From the NCBI RefSeq assembly GCF_024220175.1, contig NZ_CP098502.1, positions 5,026,514 to 5,090,513 on the forward strand: DNA of 64,000 bases. The letters are read 5' to 3'. The notes beneath the pieces were generated by a model. It was given only the letters and a program-made list of their open reading frames with translations. It ran no database searches and was not told the DNA's origin. Position numbers and translations under genes: made by a program. How positions within the stretch are numbered: the stretch's first letter is position 1; every line of letters begins with the position of its first letter. Of the stretch, positions 34,211 through 41,403 are shown in pieces. The stretch comes from Paraconexibacter antarcticus. GTDB taxonomy: Bacteria > Actinomycetota > Thermoleophilia > Solirubrobacterales > Solirubrobacteraceae.

Positions 34211-34216
34211 ATCCTA
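34211..34216 (-). promoter_or_regulatory. -10 box of the L,D-transpeptidase gene
   Basis: TAGGAT on the minus strand, 10 nt before the ATG at 34200. Confidence 0.5.
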
Positions 34217-34285
34217 GCGACGGACCCCGGGGAAGCACGACAGGTTGGTGCGGTCCTGCACAGCGCCGGGCGCCGCCGCCGCGCG

Positions 34286-35191
34286 TCAGACGGGTGAGAG
34301 GCCGGCCGGCGGCGCCCCGAAGCGGCGCCGGACGGCGAGCGCCACGAGCGTGATCGTCGTGAGGGCGCCGGCCGCGAGGAGCGGGATCTGCCACGACCAG
34401 CCGACCTCCGGGGCGCCGCCGAACGCGATCGCGTTGTTGATCGAGTGCAGCGCGATGCACGGGTAGATCGACTTCGTCCGCAGGTACAGGAGGCAGAGCA
34501 GACCGCCGAAGAGGGCGAGCGGCGCGATCGCGTAGGCGGGCGCCGAGAGCACGTGGAGCCCGCCGAAGAGCAGGCCCGTGATGACGACCGCGGGCCAGGT
34601 GCCCTTCCAGTTCCGCAGCGCCGGGAAGATGTAGGCGCGGAACATGAGCTCCTCGGCGATCGGCGCGAAGACCGTGACGAGGACCGCCGAGAAGGCGAGC
34701 GCGACGTGGCTCCGGTCGACGCCGAGCTCCTTCGGGAGCTTCTCGTTGTCGTTGATCCCGAGCAGCGCGCCCCACGCGTAGCTGAAGATCACGAGCGCGA
34801 GGAAGGCGAGCACCATCCAGCCGACGGCGGGCCAGACGCGCGTCCCCCGCAGGCCGAGCTGCCACGGCCCGACCCGGCCGTGGCGGCTCGCGAAGATGAC
34901 GACGGCGCCGATGAAGCACAGGTCCTGCACGACGGTCGAGCTGATCGCGATCGACGGCGGGGGGTCCGAGAGGTTCGCGCCCGCGATGATGCCGATGATC
35001 CCGATGACGAGGCTCGCGCCGATCGCGCCACCGAGGCCGGCGAGGATGACGAGCACGGCGGAGACCGGGGCCCACGACGGGCGGCCGCTGGTGGGCACGA
35101 CGCCCTCCGGGAGCTCCGGCGGGTCCGGCGGCGCCGGCCACGCGGTCGGCGGCGGCGTCGACGGCACGGACGTGGGCGGCGGCGTGCTCAT
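34286..35191 (-). CDS. CPBP-family intramembrane metalloprotease
   Basis: 301 residues. A Pro-rich cytoplasmic start (about 1-35) is followed by seven or eight spans. The three family motifs are present: EELMFR (metal and catalytic Glu), FGGLH, and HSINNAI. CPBP (Abi, CAAX-like) proteases act inside the membrane; partners in bacteria are often bacteriocin or regulatory proteins. None is adjacent, so the target is open. Confidence 0.88.
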   Translation of the reverse strand: MSTPPPTSVPSTPPPTAWPAPPDPPELPEGVVPTSGRPSWAPVSAVLVILAGLGGAIGASLVIGIIGIIAGANLSDPPPSIAISSTVVQDLCFIGAVVIFASRHGRVGPWQLGLRGTRVWPAVGWMVLAFLALVIFSYAWGALLGINDNEKLPKELGVDRSHVALAFSAVLVTVFAPIAEELMFRAYIFPALRNWKGTWPAVVITGLLFGGLHVLSAPAYAIAPLALFGGLLCLLYLRTKSIYPCIALHSINNAIAFGGAPEVGWSWQIPLLAAGALTTITLVALAVRRRFGAPPAGLSPV

Positions 35192-35201
35192 CGGCCCCCC
35201 G

Positions 35202-35207
35202 AGACTA
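35202..35207 (-). promoter_or_regulatory. -10 box of the CPBP protease gene
   Basis: TAGTCT on the minus strand, 10 nt before the ATG at 35191. Confidence 0.5.
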
Positions 35208-35219
35208 GAGGACGTGCGC

Positions 35220-35966
35220 TCACGCGAGCCCCGGCAGCGCGCCCAGGTCGGTGAGGACGGGCACGCCCGCAGGCGCCGGGCCGCCGCCGTCGAGCGAGCG
35301 CACCTCGTCGCCGTCGCGGGCGACGAGGACCGGCCGCAGCCCGGCCGCGAGGGCGCCCGCCACGTCGTGCGCGACGCTGTCCCCGACGTGCAGGGCGGCC
35401 TCCGGCGCCACGCCGCCGGCGACCGCGAGCGCCCGCGTGAAGAGGCGGGCGTCCGGCTTCGCCGCCCCCTCGACCGCCGAGACGACGGCGCCGTCGAGGA
35501 GCGGGGCGAGGCCCGTCCGGTCGAGGACCTCGAGGAGCGAGAGGTCCCAGTTGCTGCAGACGACGAGGCGCAGCCCGCGGGCCCGCAGCTCGCGCAGGAC
35601 GTCCGGCACCTCGGGATAGGCGAAGAACCGGAAGGACTCGAGCAGCACCGCGGCCATCGCCCCCTCGTCGAGGGCGGCGGCCGGGGCGCCGAGCGCGTCC
35701 CGCATCGCCGCCGCGCACTCCGCGCGCACCGCGGCGAGCCCGTCCGGGGTGCCCCCGCGGTGGTGCTCGGCGCGGTAGAGCGCCATCTCGGCCTTCACCG
35801 CCCTGCCGGCCACGGCGGGCGCCACCTGCACCCCCCGCGCGGCGAGGGCCCGCAGCAGGTGCCCGACCGGGGGCTCGAGCCCGACGAGCGTGCCGAGCGC
35901 ATCGAGCAGCACCGCCTCCACCGGGGCCTCGCGTGTCGCCGGGGCTCGGGTACCGTCCGCGTCCAT
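35220..35966 (-). CDS. HAD-superfamily hydrolase
   Basis: About 248 residues. Motif I reads LLDALGTL, motif II SNWD, then a Lys (AAKPDAR) and HVGDSVAHDV as motif IV. Motif I has Leu where DxD phosphatases have the second Asp, a pattern of the haloacid dehalogenase-like and HDHD3-like branch, so phosphatase activity should not be assumed. ATG at 35966 overlaps the divergent MscS start; an ATG at 35975 would overlap it further, and a GTG near 35921 is also possible. Confidence 0.75.
   Translation of the reverse strand: MDADGTRAPATREAPVEAVLLDALGTLVGLEPPVGHLLRALAARGVQVAPAVAGRAVKAEMALYRAEHHRGGTPDGLAAVRAECAAAMRDALGAPAAALDEGAMAAVLLESFRFFAYPEVPDVLRELRARGLRLVVCSNWDLSLLEVLDRTGLAPLLDGAVVSAVEGAAKPDARLFTRALAVAGGVAPEAALHVGDSVAHDVAGALAAGLRPVLVARDGDEVRSLDGGGPAPAGVPVLTDLGALPGLA
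35951..35956 (+). promoter_or_regulatory. -10 box of the MscS-like gene
   Basis: TACCGT, 8 nt before the ATG at 35965. It lies within the 5' end of the divergent HAD gene as called here. Confidence 0.45.
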
Positions 35967-36732
35967 GGCGCTCATCCTCGCGCAGTCGTTCTGGGATCAC
36001 TACGGCGCCTCCATCGCGAAGGCGGCCGGGACGATCGTGATCGCCCTGCTCGCCGTCACCCTCGCCAACCGCTGGCTCGACCGGCGCGGCATGCAGATCG
36101 TCGCGGCGGTCTCCGGCGGGCACCTGAGCCAGGCGAACGACACGCGCCTGCGTTTCACGCGGCGGGCCGTCGACGCCACGATCATCACGATCGCGATCGC
36201 CGCCGCGCTCTCGCAGTTCACCGCGCTCGACAAGATCGGCCAGGCGGTCCTCGCCTCGGGCGCGATCGCCGCCGCCGTCGTCGGCTTCGCCGCCCGGCAG
36301 ACGCTCGCGAACGCGATCGCCGGCCTCTTCCTCGCCGTCACGCAGCCCCTGCGCATCGGGGACGTCGTGACCTTCGAGGGCGAGAGCGGCGTCGTCGAGG
36401 ACATCCGCCTGACGTCGACCTGGCTGCGGACCCCGAACCAGGCGCGGGTCATCGTCCCGAACGAGCGGCTGGCCGGCGGCGTGCTGCGCAACGACTCGAT
36501 CGTCGACGCCGTCGTCGCGGTCGAGGCGTCCCTCTGGCTCCCCGCCGACCGCGACGCGATCGTCGCGCTGGACCGCATCCGCACCGCGCTCCCGGAGCTC
36601 ACGGTCCGCCTCGCCGAGACGACCGCCGACGGGGCCCGCCTGCTGCTCGTCGACCGCCCGGCCGCCCCCGGCGATCGCGCCGTGCGCGAGGCCGAACTGC
36701 GCGAGGGCGCCCTGCGCGCCCTCGGTGAATGA
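35965..36732 (+). CDS. Small-conductance mechanosensitive channel (MscS family)
   Basis: 255 residues. Three membrane helices in the first 110 residues; the pore helix TM3 is Gly/Ala-rich (SGAIAAAVVGFAARQTLANAIAG). It is followed by the beta domain PLRIGDVVTFEG. This is the core MscS layout. The C-terminal domain is short. Opens under membrane tension to release solutes in hypo-osmotic shock. Confidence 0.9.
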   Translation: MALILAQSFWDHYGASIAKAAGTIVIALLAVTLANRWLDRRGMQIVAAVSGGHLSQANDTRLRFTRRAVDATIITIAIAAALSQFTALDKIGQAVLASGAIAAAVVGFAARQTLANAIAGLFLAVTQPLRIGDVVTFEGESGVVEDIRLTSTWLRTPNQARVIVPNERLAGGVLRNDSIVDAVVAVEASLWLPADRDAIVALDRIRTALPELTVRLAETTADGARLLLVDRPAAPGDRAVREAELREGALRALGE

Positions 36733-36778
36733 TTCCGGCCGCGCACGGCGAAACGGCTCCTGTAGGCCCTCTCCGGGC

Positions 36779-36784
36779 TACCCT
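36779..36784 (+). promoter_or_regulatory. -10 box of the class A PBP gene
   Basis: TACCCT, 8 nt before the ATG at 36793. Confidence 0.55.
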
Positions 36785-36792
36785 CTGAGCCG

Positions 36793-39012
36793 ATGGCCTC
36801 CCGCCGTGAACGACAACGCCGCCGCCGCCGCAGCAAGAACGGGGCGGGTCTCTTCATCCTCCTCGGCTTCGGGGTGACCTCGGCGATCCTCGCGATCGTC
36901 GCCCTCTCGCTCGTCGGCTACGTCGTCTCGATCGCGAACTCCGCGCCGGACATCACCGAGCTCAAGCCGCTCGACCAGGGCCAGAACTCGGTCGTCTACG
37001 CCGCCGACGGCACGCCCCTCGGCGTCATCCAGTCCGACGTCCTGCGCACGGAGATCCCGTCGACCTCGATCCCGCAGGTCATGAAGGACGCGACGGTCGC
37101 GATCGAGGACCAGCGCTTCTACCAGCACAAGGGCGTCGACTTCGAGGGCGTCATCCGCGCCGGCATCAAGAACCTCGAGTCCCACGGCTCGAAGGTCCAG
37201 GGCGGCTCGACGCTGACGATGCAGCTCATCAAGAACCTCTACTCGCAGGACCGCAAGCGGGACTACAAGCGGAAGATCCGCGAGGCGAAGCTCGCCGAGG
37301 AGCTCGAGAACATCCACCCCGGCCGGGCCGGCAAGACGTGGATCCTCACGAAGTACCTCAACAGCGTCCCCTACGGCACCGTCGGCGGGCAGAACGTGTA
37401 CGGCGTGCAGGCCGCGGCGCGCGTCTACTTCAACAAGCGGGCGAGCCAGCTGACGCTGCCGGAGGCCGCCACGCTCGCCGGCCTGCCGCAGGCCCCGTCG
37501 CAGTACAACCCCTACTTCAACAGGGCGGCCGCCCTCAAGCGCCGCGACGAGGTCCTGAAGAAGATGCTCGACCTCGGGTACATCGACGCGACGCAGTACT
37601 CGGACGCGTACGACACGCCCATCCAGCTGCACAAGTCGAAGTACTACCAGTCGCGCCGCGAGCAGTACTTCTTCGACTACGTCAAGGACCAGCTCATCAA
37701 GAAGTACGGCAAGAAGACCGTCCGCCAGGGCGGCCTGAAGGTCTACACGACGCTCGACTTCCACATGCAGCAGCTCGCCCGGGCGGCGATCAAGAAGAAC
37801 CTCGGCCAGCCCGGAGACCCGTCGGCGGCGCTCGTGTCGATCGACCCGAAGAACGGCCACATCCGCGCCATGGCGTCCTCGAGCGCGTACGGCACCTCGA
37901 AGTACAACCTCGCGACCCAGGCCGAGCGGCAGCCCGGATCGACGTTCAAGATGATCGTGCTGATGACGGCCCTCGAGCGCGGCGTCGACATCAACCGCAC
38001 CTCGTACGTCTCCAAGCGCCTGCAGTTCACCGATCCGAAGTACGGCAAGATCGACGTGAACACGGACGACGGGCGCCCGTCGAACGCGCCCAAGAGCCTC
38101 TTCAACGCCGTCGTCACCTCGGACAACACGGTCTTCCAGCAGCTCGACCTCGACCTCGGGCCGCCCGAGGTGACGAAGACCGCCCGCGCGATGGGCATCA
38201 CGAGCCGGATGGACTCCTACCCCGCGGAGGCGCTCGGCGGCCTGACGCGCTGCTGCACCCCGCTCGAGATGACGCGCGCCTACGTGACGATCAACAGCGG
38301 CGGCTACCGGACGCGCGCCGTCTCGATCACGGGCGTCCGCTTCCCCGACGGGCACGTCGACACGTCGCTCGGCCGGCCCGGCCGCGTGAAGGTCTTCACC
38401 GACGGCATGACGAGCGAGGCGATCAAGGCGATGGAGGCGAACGTCCAGCGCGGCACCGGCACGCGCGCCGCCCTGGGCTTCTGCACCGCCGCAGGCAAGA
38501 CCGGCACGACGTCCGGCTTCAAGGACGCCTGGTTCAACGGCATGACGCCGAACCTCAACACCGCCGTGTGGGTCGGCTTCCCGAAGACGAACGTCCCGAT
38601 GCTCAACGTCCCGGGGTGGCCCGGCGAGATGTTCGGCGGCAACGCGCCCGCGGCGATCTGGCACGACTTCATGACGAGCGCCGTCGACCGGAAGAACTGC
38701 GGCTCGTTCCCGAAGCCGACCGAGCCGTTCGTCGCCAAACCGTTCAGCGGCAGGTACGTGAGCGGGTCCGGCGGCGGCTCCGGCTCGGGCAGCTACGACA
38801 ACACGTACACCGACCCGAACGCGGCGCCCCCCGCCCCGGGCACGGGCGTCGGGACCGGCGGCGGCGGCACGACGTACGACCCGAACGCGTACGCGAGCCC
38901 GCCGGCCGCGACGCCGGCGCCCACCCCGGCGCCGCCGACGCCGACGCAGCCGACGCCCGATCCGGGCACCGGGACGGGCACCGGCGGCGGCGGCGCGTCG
39001 CCCACCGGCTGA
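36793..39012 (+). CDS. Class A penicillin-binding protein (transglycosylase/transpeptidase)
   Basis: 739 residues. An Arg-rich cytoplasmic start and one anchor (about 19-45) precede a GT51 domain with the catalytic Glu in EDQRFYQHKG and QGGSTLTMQL. The transpeptidase domain has SxxK as STFK, SxN as SDN and KTG as KTGTT. The end is a Pro/Thr/Gly tail of about 90 residues, common in actinobacterial PBPs. Polymerises and cross-links peptidoglycan. No serine/threonine kinase PASTA repeats are present. Confidence 0.95.
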   Translation: MASRRERQRRRRRSKNGAGLFILLGFGVTSAILAIVALSLVGYVVSIANSAPDITELKPLDQGQNSVVYAADGTPLGVIQSDVLRTEIPSTSIPQVMKDATVAIEDQRFYQHKGVDFEGVIRAGIKNLESHGSKVQGGSTLTMQLIKNLYSQDRKRDYKRKIREAKLAEELENIHPGRAGKTWILTKYLNSVPYGTVGGQNVYGVQAAARVYFNKRASQLTLPEAATLAGLPQAPSQYNPYFNRAAALKRRDEVLKKMLDLGYIDATQYSDAYDTPIQLHKSKYYQSRREQYFFDYVKDQLIKKYGKKTVRQGGLKVYTTLDFHMQQLARAAIKKNLGQPGDPSAALVSIDPKNGHIRAMASSSAYGTSKYNLATQAERQPGSTFKMIVLMTALERGVDINRTSYVSKRLQFTDPKYGKIDVNTDDGRPSNAPKSLFNAVVTSDNTVFQQLDLDLGPPEVTKTARAMGITSRMDSYPAEALGGLTRCCTPLEMTRAYVTINSGGYRTRAVSITGVRFPDGHVDTSLGRPGRVKVFTDGMTSEAIKAMEANVQRGTGTRAALGFCTAAGKTGTTSGFKDAWFNGMTPNLNTAVWVGFPKTNVPMLNVPGWPGEMFGGNAPAAIWHDFMTSAVDRKNCGSFPKPTEPFVAKPFSGRYVSGSGGGSGSGSYDNTYTDPNAAPPAPGTGVGTGGGGTTYDPNAYASPPAATPAPTPAPPTPTQPTPDPGTGTGTGGGGASPTG

Positions 39013-39078
39013 CCCCGGGACCGCCCGCGGGACGGCGGCGGCGTGCGGCACCGCACCGCCGGAGCGCCGTTCACGCGC

Positions 39079-39084
39079 TACCCT
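39079..39084 (+). promoter_or_regulatory. -10 box of infA
   Basis: TACCCT, 7 nt before the ATG at 39092. Confidence 0.55.
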
Positions 39085-39091
39085 GGATCCA

Positions 39092-39310
39092 ATGGCCAAG
39101 GAAGACAAGGTCGAGTTCGAAGGCGAAGTCGTCGAGGCACTGCCCAACGCGATGTTCAAGGTCAAGCTCGACAACGACCACGAGGTGCTCGGGCACGTCG
39201 CGGGCAAGATGCGCCGGTTCCGTATCCGCATCCTGCCGGGCGACCGCGTGCGCGTCGAGGTCTCGCCCTACGATCTGAGCCGCGCTCGGATCGTCTACCG
39301 CCACCGCTGA
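39092..39310 (+). CDS. infA: Translation initiation factor IF-1
   Basis: 72 residues, the standard size: an S1-type OB fold, with the conserved EGEVVEALPNAMFKV start and the KMRRFRIRILPGDRV centre. Binds the ribosomal A site during initiation. It sits apart from the usual map-infA-rpmJ ribosomal cluster, between a PBP and thiL, so a second infA elsewhere in the genome is possible. Confidence 0.95.
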   Translation: MAKEDKVEFEGEVVEALPNAMFKVKLDNDHEVLGHVAGKMRRFRIRILPGDRVRVEVSPYDLSRARIVYRHR

Positions 39311-39336
39311 GCGCAGGCCGCCCGGGTCCCGCGGTC

Positions 39337-40347
39337 GTGGGCGAACGCTCGCTGATCGCGGCGATCGAGGCACTCCTCGGCGCCGGCGGCGCCCCGCAGG
39401 TCCGCAACCCGCGCCTCGTGCGCTGGGTGGGTGACGACGCCGCCGTCGTGCGCGCCCGCCCGTTCGCGGTCACGTCCGTCGACGCGATGGTCGACGGCGT
39501 CCACTTCCGCTCGGGCCGGCCGGGGACCTCGCTCGCCGACATCGGCCACCGCGCCGTCGCGGGAGCGCTGAGCGACCTCGCGGCGATGGGCGCCGAGGCC
39601 GGCGAGGTCTACGTCGCGCTCGGGGCCCCCGAGGGGTTCACCGCCGAGGACGGCCTCGCGCTCGTCGGCGGGATGGAGGCGCTGTGCGCGCGCACGGGCG
39701 CCGTCATCGCCGGCGGCGACGTGACGCGGGCCCCCGCGCTCTTCCTCAGCGTCACCGTCGTCGGCTGGGCGGAGGACGCGGCGGTGCTGCTCACCCGGGA
39801 CGGCGCCCGGCCCGGCGACCTCGTCGGCCTCACCGGCCCGCTCGGCGCGAGCGCGGCGGGCCTCGCGCTCCTCGACGGCCGCGTCGACGCGGCGTCCGCC
39901 GGGATCGCGCCGGACGTCGCGGCCGCGCTCGTGGCGGCGCACCTGCGTCCCGAGCCGCGGCTGCGCGAGGGCGTGGCGCTGGCCCGGCTCGGCCTCCGTG
40001 CGGGCATCGACGTCTCGGACGGGCTCGCCACCGACGCCGGGCACCTCGCGGCGCGCAGCGGCATGGCGCTGGCGCTCGACCTGCAGGCGGTGCCGCTCGC
40101 GCCGGGTGTCGGGGACGTCGCCCGCGCGCTCGGGGAGGACCCGCGCGAGTTCGCCGTCACCGGCGGCGAGGACTACGAGCTCTGCGTCTGCGCGGCCCCC
40201 GCGCTGACGTCGGCGGCGCGTGACGCGGGCGTGACGACGTGGATCGGCGGCGTCGACGCGGCCGGGCCCGACGGGCCCGGCGTGCACTTCAGTGGTCGCC
40301 CCGCAGGCGCACCGCCGTTGTCGGGGTTCGAGCACCCCGTTCGCTGA
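39337..40347 (+). CDS. thiL: Thiamine-monophosphate kinase
   Basis: 336 residues, PurM-like fold. VGDDAAV (near 32-38), the D-A-M-V-DGVHF motif, GGDVTRAP and DVSDGLATD are the metal and ATP-binding signatures. Phosphorylates thiamine monophosphate to the active diphosphate. GTG at 39337 is 26 nt after infA. Its last 59 nt overlap a small gene on the opposite strand. Confidence 0.92.
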   Translation: MGERSLIAAIEALLGAGGAPQVRNPRLVRWVGDDAAVVRARPFAVTSVDAMVDGVHFRSGRPGTSLADIGHRAVAGALSDLAAMGAEAGEVYVALGAPEGFTAEDGLALVGGMEALCARTGAVIAGGDVTRAPALFLSVTVVGWAEDAAVLLTRDGARPGDLVGLTGPLGASAAGLALLDGRVDAASAGIAPDVAAALVAAHLRPEPRLREGVALARLGLRAGIDVSDGLATDAGHLAARSGMALALDLQAVPLAPGVGDVARALGEDPREFAVTGGEDYELCVCAAPALTSAARDAGVTTWIGGVDAAGPDGPGVHFSGRPAGAPPLSGFEHPVR

Positions 40348-40489
40348 CGGCGACGGTGGGCAGCCGCCGCAGGACGGCCTCGGCGACGCGGTGGGGATCG
40401 ACGCGGTACTCGTCGGCCGTGACGAGGGCGCGCAGTTCGCGCAGGCGGTCGTTCCGGCCGCGGACGGTCGTGGAGGTGATGGGAGTCAT
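40289..40489 (-). CDS. FlgM-like anti-sigma-28 factor (tentative)
   Basis: 66 residues. The segment RLRELRALVTADEYRVDP then HRVAEAVL resembles the sigma-28-binding C-terminal half of FlgM (R/K-x-LR..V..G-Y-VDP..VA..IL). FlgM holds the flagellar sigma factor until the hook is built. Codon bias is normal. It overlaps the 3' end of thiL by 59 nt on the opposite strand. A site resembling a sigma-28 promoter lies about 85-105 nt upstream. No other flagellar gene is in the window, so the call is provisional. Confidence 0.5.
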   Translation of the reverse strand: MTPITSTTVRGRNDRLRELRALVTADEYRVDPHRVAEAVLRRLPTVAVSERGARTPTTAVRLRGDH

Positions 40490-40568
40490 GGGTGGTGTGG
40501 GGTGGGACGGCGTCCGGGCCGGCCGGCTCGGCGCGGTACGGCGGGGTGGGTGTGTCCCTTCCCGGCGA

Positions 40569-40596
40569 ATATCGGGCTCGCCTGGGAAACACCTGA
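40569..40596 (-). promoter_or_regulatory. Sigma-28-like promoter candidate
   Basis: On the minus strand TCAG (40593-40596), 15 nt, then GCCCGATAT (40569-40577). The -10 half is close to the sigma-28/SigD consensus GCCGATAT; the -35 half matches TAAA at two of four positions. Confidence 0.3.
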
Positions 40597-40653
40597 GCGG
40601 AAGTGTGCGCAGGTGGACGATGGCTGGCCGCGATCGTCCCCAGAAACGGGCGT

Positions 40654-41403
40654 TCAGCCGTAGCGGCCGAGGATGCCCTCGGGCCGCACGCGGATGAGGC
40701 GCGCGGAGATGACGATCCGCTTCGCGGCGCTGAACAGCGGCTCGCAGGCGGTGAGCACGAGCTGGTCGTACCGGACCCGGCGGATGACCGAGACCTCGTC
40801 CGGGGTCACGATCCGCGTGCGGTCGACCCGGTAGGTGAACCGTGCGTACGGCATGTCGATGATGACCCGGTCCCCGGGGTGGACGTCGTCGACGTGGCGG
40901 AAGGGGGCGAGGTACGTCGTCCGGTGTCCGGCGATCGCCACCGTCCCGTGGGAGCCGGGGAACGGGCTGCCGTCGTAGAGCCCCGGCCCGCGGCGCAGGT
41001 CGGGCGGGTCCGAGCCCTTGACGACGACGAAGTCGGCGCCCGCCCGCGGGATCTGGATGCGGCCGATGGCCTGGCCGTGGTCGGTGTGGCGGCGGAGCTT
41101 CTCGGCGAGGTAGGCGATGCGGGCGGTGTTCGTGCTCAGGCGGTTCAGCGCCCGCTGCTCATCGAGGGTCGGCCCGGCCTCGCGGATGTGCCGCAGCTGC
41201 CCACGGAGGACGTGCTGCTTGTGGGCGGTCCACAGCGAGCTGAGCGGCTCCTCCCACACGAGCGTCAGCCCCGCGTCCGCGAGGACGAGCGTCCCGGCGA
41301 CGATGAGGACGGTCGAGAGGGCGCGCAGCGCGCGGCGGGCGGGGCGGTCGTCCGGGTGGACGGGACGCGGGGCCCGCGTGCGGTCGGCGCGGGCCGTGCT
41401 CAC
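40654..41403 (-). CDS. Sortase (class D/E-like)
   Basis: 249 residues. One N-terminal anchor (about 29-52), a helical stretch, then the sortase barrel. The His is in IAGHRTTY and the nucleophile Cys in LTACEP, with a downstream Arg. Joins secreted proteins carrying a sorting signal to the wall. I see no LPxTG- or LAxTG-tailed protein encoded beside it. GTG overlaps the stop of the M28-like gene, so they are co-translated. Confidence 0.85.
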   Translation of the reverse strand: MSTARADRTRAPRPVHPDDRPARRALRALSTVLIVAGTLVLADAGLTLVWEEPLSSLWTAHKQHVLRGQLRHIREAGPTLDEQRALNRLSTNTARIAYLAEKLRRHTDHGQAIGRIQIPRAGADFVVVKGSDPPDLRRGPGLYDGSPFPGSHGTVAIAGHRTTYLAPFRHVDDVHPGDRVIIDMPYARFTYRVDRTRIVTPDEVSVIRRVRYDQLVLTACEPLFSAAKRIVISARLIRVRPEGILGRYG

